A stretch of DNA of 7,147 nt from JAMCRM01 sp041685075. GTDB lineage: Bacteria > Acidobacteriota > Terriglobia > Bryobacterales > Bryobacteraceae. Where the stretch lies: assembly GCA_041685075.1 (NCBI GenBank), contig JAWLGN010000288.1:1-7147 (forward strand), read 5' to 3'. The notes beneath the pieces were generated by a model that made no database searches, was not told the DNA's origin, and saw only the letters and a list, made by a program, of their open reading frames with translations. Of the stretch, positions 1 to 5,810 are shown piece by piece (position 1 is the first letter of the stretch; every line of letters begins with the position of its first letter). The translations under genes and the position numbers were made by a program.

Positions 1-339
1 CCGGAGGAGATCACCGATCGCGGGCTGGACAAGATGAACGAGGTTCTGAACCGCTCGGTGGAGGAACTGGAGCTGAGTGTCCGCTCGTACAACTGCCTGA
101 AGAACGCCAACATCCAGACCATCGGGGAACTGGTGCAGAGGACCGAAGCGGAGATGCTGCGGACCAAGAACTTCGGCCGCAAGTCGCTCAACGAGATCAG
201 GGAGATTCTGGCCAGCATGGGGCTGTCGCTGGGCATGCGGATGGATGCGCACGGCCGACTGGTGGCGCCGCCGCCGAGCGCGGCCGGTGAGCTGCCGCCC
301 GAGGAAGAGGGCCAGGAGCAGGAACAGATCGGGGGCTAG
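1..339 (+). CDS. rpoA: RNA polymerase alpha subunit, C-terminal part (5' end outside window)
   Basis: This is the 3' end of the gene for the RNA polymerase alpha subunit. The reading frame is open from base 1, so the gene begins before the window and the ATG at 34 is internal. What is visible is the alpha C-terminal domain, which contacts UP-element DNA and many activators. It has the helix-hairpin-helix signature: VRSYNCLK from base 79, matching the E. coli stretch with Arg265 and Asn268, then the GRKS loop (E. coli Gly296-Ser299) and the LGMR end of the domain. The DNA-contact residues known from E. coli are therefore kept. After the domain comes an unusual tail of about 28 residues, first Pro/Ala-rich and then Glu/Gln-rich. 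The stop TAG is 8 bases before rplQ, the usual bacterial order at the end of the alpha operon. Identification is near certain. Confidence 0.97.
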   Translation, partial: PEEITDRGLDKMNEVLNRSVEELELSVRSYNCLKNANIQTIGELVQRTEAEMLRTKNFGRKSLNEIREILASMGLSLGMRMDAHGRLVAPPPSAAGELPPEEEGQEQEQIGG

Positions 340-347
340 CTGGAGAG

Positions 348-797
348 ATGAGACATCGAGTAGGCGGATACAAGTTGAAGCGGGACTCCGGCGCCCGCAA
401 GGCGCTGCTGCGGGGGCTGGTGACCAGCGTCATCGAGCAGGAGCGCGTCATCACCACGGTGCCCAAGGCCAAGGCGGCGCAGCCGCTGGTGGATCGCATG
501 ATCACCCTGGGCAAGCGGGATACCCTCCATTCCCGGCGGCAGGCGGCCGCGTTCTTGAACACGCCTGCTTCGGTGAAGAAGCTGTTCGACACCCTGGGCA
601 CGCGTTTCGGCCAGCGTAACGGCGGCTACACGCGGGTGGTGAAACTGGGGCCGCGCAAGGGCGACGGCGCCGAGCAGGCCATGCTGGAACTGGTGGGTTC
701 GGAACTGGTGAAGCGCGCCGCCGAACGCGCCAAACGCCGCGAGGAACGGCAGCGCGCGGCCCGCGAAGGCCGCGAACCGGAAGAAGAACAGCAGTAG
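348..797 (+). CDS. rplQ: 50S ribosomal protein L17
   Basis: The product is large-subunit ribosomal protein L17, 149 residues. The family signature opens the protein: MRHR at the N-terminus, then RKALLRGL, and the TTVPKAKAAQPLVD segment with ITLGK after it. This N-terminus fixes the ATG at 348 as the start. The gene lies 8 bases after the rpoA stop. The only Shine-Dalgarno-like bases (GGAGAG, 342-347) sit directly against the start codon, so translation is probably coupled to rpoA by reinitiation. The L17 core usually ends near residue 115-125. Here the protein continues about 28 residues as a highly charged Arg/Glu/Ala-rich stretch, likely a single extended helix, ending in acidic and Gln residues. 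An intrinsic terminator follows, so this is the last gene of its operon. Confidence 0.97.
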   Translation: MRHRVGGYKLKRDSGARKALLRGLVTSVIEQERVITTVPKAKAAQPLVDRMITLGKRDTLHSRRQAAAFLNTPASVKKLFDTLGTRFGQRNGGYTRVVKLGPRKGDGAEQAMLELVGSELVKRAAERAKRREERQRAAREGREPEEEQQ

Positions 798-820
798 CAC
801 GTTTCTCCTTATAAACATCG

Positions 821-857
821 AGCCGCGGTCGACCTGCGAGGCCGGCCGCGGCTTTTT
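821..857 (+). terminator. Intrinsic terminator closing the rpoA-rplQ operon
   Basis: An 8-bp perfect GC-rich stem pairs AGCCGCGG (821-828) with CCGCGGCT (846-853). Two or three further pairs can form at the top of the stem. The plus strand continues directly into five T residues (853-857). The structure lies 24 bases after the rplQ stop. On the minus strand the same stem is followed only by a broken T stretch (TGTTTAT). It may therefore also slow transcripts of the converging trpB gene, but it is a much better plus-strand terminator. Confidence 0.88.
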
Positions 858-883
858 GTATGGGAGCGGTCAGCTTACGCTTG

Positions 884-2236
884 CTACTCCGGGATAGCCG
901 CCAGGGCCTGGGCGATCTCGGTGCCGGGATGCTCGTAGTCCTGCAACCTGCCCCCCAGGTAGTTGTCGTAAGCGGCGAGGTCGAAGTTGCCGTGCCCGCT
1001 GAGGCAGAACAGCACCACGCGCTGGCGACCCTCTTCCTTCGCGGCTATCGCTTCATCGATGGCGGCGCGGATGGCGTGGGCCGATTCAGGCGCCGGTAGA
1101 ATGCCCTCGGTGCGGGCGAACTGCACGGCGGCTTCAAAGATGGGCCGCTGCGTGTAGGCCCGCGCCTCCATCAGCCCCTGGTGCAACAGGTGGCTCAGCA
1201 GCGGCGAAGCGCCGTGGTAGCGCAGCCCGCCGGCGTGAATCCCGGGAGGCATGAAATCGTGCCCCAGGGTGTACATCTTGAGCAACGGGGTGAGCTTGCC
1301 GGTGTCGCCGTAGTCATAGGCGAAGGCGCCCTTGGTGAGACTGGGGCAGGCCGCAGGCTCCACCGCCAGGATGCGCGGTCCGGAGCCGTTGATCTTGTCC
1401 AGCAGGTAGGGCAGCGCCAGCCCGGCGAAGTTGCTGCCGCCGCCGAAGCAGCCCAGCACCACGTCCGGCTGCTCGCCGGCGAGATCCATCTGGAGCCTCG
1501 CTTCCCGCCCGATGACGGTCTGGTGCAGCATCACGTGGTTCAGTACGCTGCCGAGCGAGTAGTTCGTGTCGGGGTGCGCGGCCGCGTCCTCCACCGCTTC
1601 GCTGATGGCGATCCCCAGGCTGCCGGGCGTATCCGGGTGGGCTGCCAGCACCGTCCTGCCGGCCTGAGTGCGGTCGCTGGGGCTGGAGATGCACTCCGCG
1701 CCCCAGGCGTTCATGAGCATGCGGCGGTAGGGCTTCTGCTCATAGCTCACCTTCACCATGTAGACCGTGCACTCCATCCCGAACATGCGGCAGGCGAGCG
1801 CCAGCGCCGAGCCCCACTGGCCCGCGCCGGTTTCGGTGGAGAGCCTGCGGATGCCGGCCTGCTTGTTGTAGAACGCCTGCGCCACGGCGGTGTTGGGCTT
1901 GTGGCTTCCCGCCGGGCTGGTGCCCTCGTACTTGTAGTAGATGTGGGCCGGGGTGTCGAGCGCCTTCTCGAGCCGGCGCGCGCGGTAGAGCGGCGTGGGG
2001 CGCCAGAGCTTGTAGATATCCAGCACCTCCCCGGGGATGTCCACCTCGGGCTTTTGGGAGAACTCCTGCTCCAGAAGCGACATCGGAAAGATGGGAGCCA
2101 GGTCTTCGGGCGCCAGCGGCTGCCGCGTCTGCGGATTCAGCGGAGGGGCCAGCGGCTCCTTCAGGGCCGGAAGAATGTTGAGCCAGGCGGTGGGAACCTG
2201 CGCGTCGGTCAACAGGAATTTGGCGAATTCAGACAC
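884..2236 (-). CDS. trpB: Tryptophan synthase beta chain, TrpB2 type
   Basis: This is a pyridoxal-phosphate enzyme of 450 residues that joins indole and L-serine to form L-tryptophan in the cytoplasm. Visible landmarks are the PLP Schiff-base lysine K113 in GSHKPNTA, the catalytic glutamate E135 in ETGAGQWG, the phosphate-binding loop GGGSNF (265-270), VEP (292-294), HAGGLRYHG (334-342) and a C-terminal SGHG (413-416). TrpB1 enzymes have GAHK and GAGQHG instead, and an N-terminus of different length. These features, with the IWRPTPL-like segment near residue 78, place the protein in the TrpB2 subfamily. All key residues are present and the length is normal. The start is GTG at 2234-2236, backed by a strong Shine-Dalgarno. 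No trpA or other trp gene is adjacent. TrpB2 enzymes are generally thought to use free indole or a distant TrpA, so salvage or a backup role is possible. The gene converges on rplQ and diverges from the receptor gene. Confidence 0.95.
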   Translation of the reverse strand: MSEFAKFLLTDAQVPTAWLNILPALKEPLAPPLNPQTRQPLAPEDLAPIFPMSLLEQEFSQKPEVDIPGEVLDIYKLWRPTPLYRARRLEKALDTPAHIYYKYEGTSPAGSHKPNTAVAQAFYNKQAGIRRLSTETGAGQWGSALALACRMFGMECTVYMVKVSYEQKPYRRMLMNAWGAECISSPSDRTQAGRTVLAAHPDTPGSLGIAISEAVEDAAAHPDTNYSLGSVLNHVMLHQTVIGREARLQMDLAGEQPDVVLGCFGGGSNFAGLALPYLLDKINGSGPRILAVEPAACPSLTKGAFAYDYGDTGKLTPLLKMYTLGHDFMPPGIHAGGLRYHGASPLLSHLLHQGLMEARAYTQRPIFEAAVQFARTEGILPAPESAHAIRAAIDEAIAAKEEGRQRVVLFCLSGHGNFDLAAYDNYLGGRLQDYEHPGTEIAQALAAIPE

Positions 2237-2241
2237 TCGAA

Positions 2242-2248
2242 CTCCTTT
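2242..2248 (-). promoter_or_regulatory. Shine-Dalgarno that fixes the GTG start of trpB
   Basis: On the minus strand AAAGGAG lies 5 bases before the GTG at 2236-2234. The strength and spacing of this site support the GTG as the true start. The protein aligned from this point has a normal TrpB2 N-terminus. Confidence 0.85.
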
Positions 2249-2265
2249 GTATTTGAATGAAATCT

Positions 2266-2274
2266 ATTGTATCA
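2266..2274 (-). promoter_or_regulatory. Candidate extended -10 promoter element for trpB
   Basis: The minus strand reads TGATACAAT here, which matches the extended -10 pattern TGnTATAAT with one change. At 17 bp further upstream the sequence (CGCCCA) does not resemble a -35 box, as can be the case for extended -10 promoters. Transcription would begin near 2259 and leave a leader of about 23 bases that includes the Shine-Dalgarno. This is inferred from sequence alone. Confidence 0.42.
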
Positions 2275-2278
2275 GCCG

Positions 2279-2313
2279 ACAGCGGGCCTGGGCGCCGCGT
2301 GGTGGGCCGCTGT
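2279..2313. other. Imperfect inverted repeat in the divergent control region
   Basis: ACAGCGG (2279-2285) can pair with CCGCTGT (2307-2313). After one G:G mismatch, the CC at 2287-2288 can pair with the GG at 2304-2305. The repeat lies just upstream of the candidate trpB -10 element, so it could be an operator or only a chance GC-rich hairpin. There is no T run on either side, so it is not a terminator. No gene is supported between 2237 and 2475. Confidence 0.25.
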
Positions 2314-2403
2314 TGTTAACGCTAGCCTGTTGCATCTGGGATTCCCGGCGCTGCGTTTCCGATACGCGTCGATAGCCCTACCAAATCAAATTGCAAATTC
2401 TTC

Positions 2404-2432
2404 TTGCCACTCGTTTGCAGGTACGATATACT
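2404..2432 (+). promoter_or_regulatory. Sigma70-type promoter of the TonB-dependent receptor gene
   Basis: A -35 box TTGCCA (2404-2409) and a -10 box TATACT (2427-2432) are separated by exactly 17 bp. Each matches the consensus hexamer at most positions. Just upstream, 2381-2403 is an A/T-rich stretch in otherwise GC-rich DNA, with CAAAT repeated at 2382, 2387 and 2394, and could act as an UP element. Transcription should begin near 2439, leaving a leader of roughly 37 bases before the TTG start at 2476. The TTG inside the -35 box is in frame with the receptor, so start-calling by longest open frame would wrongly place the protein start inside this promoter. GCAAA/TTTGC half-sites surround both boxes and may be operator sites. 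Confidence 0.75.
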
Positions 2433-2458
2433 CGGCTTTCGCAAATCAGTTGCACTTA

Positions 2459-2466
2459 GAGGAGGT
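2459..2466 (+). promoter_or_regulatory. Shine-Dalgarno deciding the TTG start of the receptor
   Basis: GAGGAGGT is a near-perfect anti-16S match. It lies 9 bases before the in-frame TTG at 2476-2478, and a typical signal peptide begins immediately after that codon. No comparable site precedes the in-frame TTG at 2404. Confidence 0.85.
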
Positions 2467-2475
2467 CACTTTCGC

Positions 2476-4833
2476 TTGCGCTACGCTCTGCTTCTGCTTC
2501 CCCTGCTGATCCATCCGGCACCTGCCGGCGCCGCTTCCATCCGGGGCGTCGCCCTGGACCCCGGCGCGCGCCCGGCGCCCGGGGTGCGGCTCGAACTCCA
2601 CCCCGGGGCGCGCAGCTCCCGCTCTGCGCGCGACGGCACATTCGTCTTCCCGGCCGTTGCGCCGGGCCGCTACACCCTCACCGCCACCAGCCGCGATTTC
2701 GAGACGGTCACGGTGGAAGACATCGACGTGCCCGACGGCGGTGATGTCCGGGTCGAGGTCTCGCTCCGCAACCTGCGGGTGAACCATGTGCAGATCGACG
2801 TGATCGGCGATCCGGAGGTGGACCTGGTCGAGATTCCCGGCTCCGCTCACCTGATCTCCCTGGAGGCACTGGAGGCCAGCGAACCGCTCGACGCGAACGA
2901 GGTGCTCCGCCAGGCGCCGGGCGTGCACGTACGCGAGGACTCCGGGCCGGCGGCCATGCGGCTGAACATCGGGATCCGCGGTCTGAACCCGGACCGCAGC
3001 CGCACCCTGCTGGTGCTCGAGGACGGTCTGCCCATCGCGCTCGCGCCCTACGGCGAGCCGGAGATGTACTACAGTCCCCCGATCGACCGCATGAGCCGGG
3101 TCGAGATTCTGAAAGGCTCCGGCTCCATTGTCTACGGGCCCCAGACCATCGGCGGCGTGCTCAACTTCATCACTCCGGACCCACCGCCCGAGCCGCGGGG
3201 CAGCGTCGAAGTGACCGGCGGCGGCTACGGCTGTTTCACCGGCCAGGCCTCTTACGGCGGCACGCACGGCAACGTCGGCTGGTACCTGAACGCGCTGCGC
3301 AAGCAGGGCGATGGCTGGCGGGATCTCTACTTCGACATCGACGACCTCACCTCGAAGGTGAACGTGGCGCTCACCGGCAGCCAGCGGCTGGGCATCAAGT
3401 TCGGCGCCTACGATGAGGGATCCAACTCCACCTACCTCGGCCTCACGGAGCGGCAGTTCCGCAGCGATCCCAGCCGCAACCTGGTGCCCGGCGACTTCAT
3501 GAAGGTGCGGCGCTACTCGGGCTCCGTGCTGCACCAGGCCGTACTCTCGCCGCGCGCGCTGCTCTCCAACAGCTTCTTCGGCTATTCGACGACGCGCAAC
3601 TGGCGCCGCCAGCAGTTCGACCGCGCACCGCAGCCGGGAGTGATCTACCGCGAGGTGGCGGGCGATCCCGCCATTCCCGGAGATGCAATCTATTTGCGGG
3701 ATAGCGCCCTCAACAACAATCGCGAATTCGATGTGGCCGGGGTGGAATCGCGCCTCGGCCTGGAGCACGAATCTTTGGGGCTGCGGCAGCGGCTCGAAGC
3801 CGGCGTGCGCTATCTTTACGAGCAGCACCGCGACCGGCGCATCGATGGTGCGCACTTCATGGATTTTTCAGGTGTCCTCCGCGACGACGAAGTCCGCGAG
3901 GGCGGCGCCGTATCCGGTTTCGTGCAGAACCGCATTCAGGTGGGCAGCCGGTGGATCGTCACCCCGGGGCTGCGGCTGGAGCGCTACGGCTTCGAGCGCC
4001 ACATCCTGCGGCAGGCGGTGAATGGGGTTCCCACCTCGGTCAACCTGCGGCGGAGCGATTCGGTCTTCCAGCCTGTCCCCGGAGTGGGCGCCTCCTGGCA
4101 GGCCGTGGACAGCCTGACGATCTTCGCCGGGGTACACCGCGGATTCTCGCCGCCGCGCGTCAAGGACGCCATCACCCGCGCGGGCGTCTCGCTGGAGCTG
4201 GATGCCGAGCTGAGCTGGAACTACGAGGTGGGCGCGCGCTGGCGGGCGGGCGGAGTGCGCGCCGAGGCCACCTTCTTTACCACGGACTTCGAGAACCAGA
4301 TCATCCCCGCGGCGGAGTCCGGCGGCGCCACCACCACCCTCATCAACGCCGGCGAAACGCTGCATCGCGGTGCGGAGTTCGAAGTGGCCGCCGACTGGAA
4401 CCGCCTGCTGGGCTTCCGCACCGGCTTCCTCACCGAAGTGCGTTACACCTGGCTGCCCGAGGCCAGCTTCAGCTCCGGCATCTATCGCGGCAACCGCCTG
4501 CCCTACGCGCCCCGGCACCTGCTGGCGCTGCGCATCGGCTGGCGAGGCCGCGGCTACTCCGTGCACCTGGACGGCTCGCGCGTGGGAGACCAGTTCGGCG
4601 ATAACCTCGAGACCCTGGCGGGCTCGGCCGACGGCACCGCGGGGCTGCTTCCGTCCTACCAGGTGTGGAACCTGACCGCCGGCCGCGAGATCGCACGCGA
4701 GCGCTTCAGCCTGCATCCCTACGTGGCGGTGAAGAACCTGGCCGACGCCAGGTACATCTCCTCCCGCGCTCCGCAAGGTATCCAGCCGGGCATGTTCCGC
4801 CAGGTGAACGTGGGGGTGAAGCTGCGGTTCTGA
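2476..4833 (+). CDS. FecA-family TonB-dependent outer-membrane receptor with N-terminal carboxypeptidase-regulatory-like domain
   Basis: This is an outer-membrane gated channel that takes up a ligand using TonB energy, 785 residues from the TTG start. Domains in order are: a signal peptide (about 1-20, Leu-rich core, Ala-rich cleavage site near AGAA|S); a carboxypeptidase-regulatory-like beta sandwich (about 22-97, with the DGTFVFPAVAPGRYTL pattern); a possible TonB box around VQIDVIG (105-111); a plug (about 120-235); and a barrel (about 240-785) ending in LRF. The plug contains IRGLNP, EDGLP, APYGEPEMYYSP, LKGSGSIVYGPQTIGGVLNF and TPDPP. It lines up closely with the plug of E. coli FecA, the ferric citrate receptor. 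Near the C-terminus, QFGDN, GSADGTAG and VKNLADARY also follow FecA. E. coli FecA instead has an N-terminal signalling domain that contacts FecR; that domain is absent here and no fecI/fecR genes are visible. Family assignment is firm. The substrate (ferric citrate, another ferric chelate or something else) is unproven. Confidence 0.93.
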   Translation: MRYALLLLPLLIHPAPAGAASIRGVALDPGARPAPGVRLELHPGARSSRSARDGTFVFPAVAPGRYTLTATSRDFETVTVEDIDVPDGGDVRVEVSLRNLRVNHVQIDVIGDPEVDLVEIPGSAHLISLEALEASEPLDANEVLRQAPGVHVREDSGPAAMRLNIGIRGLNPDRSRTLLVLEDGLPIALAPYGEPEMYYSPPIDRMSRVEILKGSGSIVYGPQTIGGVLNFITPDPPPEPRGSVEVTGGGYGCFTGQASYGGTHGNVGWYLNALRKQGDGWRDLYFDIDDLTSKVNVALTGSQRLGIKFGAYDEGSNSTYLGLTERQFRSDPSRNLVPGDFMKVRRYSGSVLHQAVLSPRALLSNSFFGYSTTRNWRRQQFDRAPQPGVIYREVAGDPAIPGDAIYLRDSALNNNREFDVAGVESRLGLEHESLGLRQRLEAGVRYLYEQHRDRRIDGAHFMDFSGVLRDDEVREGGAVSGFVQNRIQVGSRWIVTPGLRLERYGFERHILRQAVNGVPTSVNLRRSDSVFQPVPGVGASWQAVDSLTIFAGVHRGFSPPRVKDAITRAGVSLELDAELSWNYEVGARWRAGGVRAEATFFTTDFENQIIPAAESGGATTTLINAGETLHRGAEFEVAADWNRLLGFRTGFLTEVRYTWLPEASFSSGIYRGNRLPYAPRHLLALRIGWRGRGYSVHLDGSRVGDQFGDNLETLAGSADGTAGLLPSYQVWNLTAGREIARERFSLHPYVAVKNLADARYISSRAPQGIQPGMFRQVNVGVKLRF

Positions 4834-4866
4834 CGCAGGCCGCCGAGTTGTGATTCTCCGAACAAA

Positions 4867-4903
4867 ACAGCCGCGCCCGTGCGTCGAGCCCGTGCGCGGC
4901 TGT
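4867..4903. terminator. Stem-loop between receptor and dioxygenase genes, possible terminator or attenuator
   Basis: A perfect 10-bp stem pairs ACAGCCGCGC (4867-4876) with GCGCGGCTGT (4894-4903) around a 17-base loop. The structure begins 33 bases after the receptor stop and ends 16 bases before the dioxygenase start. On the plus strand only GGTTTCC follows, which is a poor T tract, so it would probably weaken or partly stop read-through rather than end transcription. On the minus strand the stem is followed by TTTTGTT, a better terminator tail. No minus-strand gene ends here, but transcripts reading leftward from the CoA-transferase gene would be stopped before entering the receptor gene. 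Confidence 0.55.
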
Positions 4904-4919
4904 GGTTTCCTGAAAAGAT

Positions 4920-5810
4920 ATGGTGAGGGATCTGTCTGAAGTTCACGGTTTCGTCGGGGATTGGTTTTCCTGGCCCAAGAGCGAAGAGGAGTGGCGCAGC
5001 TACCGGCTCACCGATGAGCAGCTTGCCTGCTACCGCGAGCAGGGTTACGTCGCCGGAATCCGGGTGCTGGACGATGCGCAGATTGAGGCGCTGAGGGAAG
5101 CGCTGGCGCGGCTTGCGGACACGTCTCATCCGGGCCACTCGCTGTTTTACGAATTCCACTCGAACGAATCGACGAACCCGGACAGCGTGCTCTTCCACGC
5201 GCTGGGCGCCTGGCGCATCGAGCCCGTGTTCCACGACCTGCTATGGAACCCGCGGTTTCTGGTGCCCGCCGCGCAGTTGCTGGGCGGCCCAATCCGCTTC
5301 TGGCACGACCAGCTCTTCTCGAAGCCCGCCCGGCACGGAGGCGTGGTCGCCTGGCACCAGGACTATTCCTACTGGACCCGCACGGTGCCAATGGCGCATC
5401 TCACCTGCTGGATCGCGCTCGACGACAGCACCACGGAGAACGGCTGCCTGCACTACGTCCCCGGCAGCCATCGCTGGGACCTGTTGCCCGTCACGGGCCT
5501 GGCCGGCAACATGGACGAGATTCAGACGGTGCTGAGCGAAGAGCAGCGCGCCGCCTTCCGCCCGGTGCCCGTGGAAGTACGGCGCGGGGAAGCGAGCTTC
5601 CATCATCCCCTGCTGGTGCACGGATCCTACGAGAACCGTTCCAGCCGCGGGCGCCGCGCCACACTCATCAACGCCTTTCGCGACGGCACCCGCTCCGATA
5701 GCGACGAGGAACTGCTGGAAGGCGTGCCGCCCATCCCGAAAGGTGAGCCCATGGGTGGGCGCTTCTTCCCGCTGCTCTACGATCCGGCTTCGCCGCGTAT
5801 GCCGGTTTAG
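4920..5810 (+). CDS. Phytanoyl-CoA dioxygenase (PhyH) family Fe(II)/2-oxoglutarate oxygenase
   Basis: The 296-residue protein is a probable cytoplasmic oxygenase that couples oxidation of an unknown substrate to decarboxylation of 2-oxoglutarate. The iron-binding triad is visible: H146 and D148 in WHQDYSYW, and the distal H234 in HHPLLVHGS. Arginines at 243-246 are placed to bind the 2-oxoglutarate carboxylate, R245 being the best candidate by spacing from H234. Between them are TCWIALDDSTTENGCL and the YVPGSHRW turn, both typical of the PhyH family. There is no signal peptide or membrane segment. The length is normal and no key residue is missing. The ATG is the first usable start because an in-frame TGA lies 9 bases upstream; its Shine-Dalgarno is weak. 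The gene follows the receptor on the same strand after an 86-base gap with a stem-loop and no clear promoter, so it is probably served at least partly by read-through. PhyH members act on many small molecules, including lipids, ectoine and natural products, so the substrate cannot be named. Confidence 0.9.
   Translation: MVRDLSEVHGFVGDWFSWPKSEEEWRSYRLTDEQLACYREQGYVAGIRVLDDAQIEALREALARLADTSHPGHSLFYEFHSNESTNPDSVLFHALGAWRIEPVFHDLLWNPRFLVPAAQLLGGPIRFWHDQLFSKPARHGGVVAWHQDYSYWTRTVPMAHLTCWIALDDSTTENGCLHYVPGSHRWDLLPVTGLAGNMDEIQTVLSEEQRAAFRPVPVEVRRGEASFHHPLLVHGSYENRSSRGRRATLINAFRDGTRSDSDEELLEGVPPIPKGEPMGGRFFPLLYDPASPRMPV

Noticed and set aside
1181..2260. Long plus-strand open frame of 359 codons
   Set aside because: It lies opposite the TrpB2 gene, which has all its catalytic motifs. 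The frame reads as Arg/Gly/Val/His-rich low-order sequence, as expected for the antisense of a GC-rich gene.
2382..2398. Three CAAAT repeats as a CRISPR-like or iteron-like array
   Set aside because: The units are 5 bases long with uneven spacing inside an A/T-rich patch. An UP-element-like tract above the -35 box is a simpler reading.
2267..2509. Small open frame in the divergent intergenic region
   Set aside because: It covers the receptor promoter and Shine-Dalgarno, has no good ribosome binding site of its own and encodes no recognisable peptide.
2446..3855. Minus-strand open frame of 469 codons opposite the receptor
   Set aside because: It mirrors the receptor gene, has no recognisable domain and is rich in Ala, Val, Arg and His. 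The plus strand encodes a clear FecA-family protein.
3868..4776. Minus-strand open frame of 302 codons opposite the receptor barrel
   Set aside because: Same reason: GC-rich antisense shadow without motifs or a Shine-Dalgarno that would support a gene.
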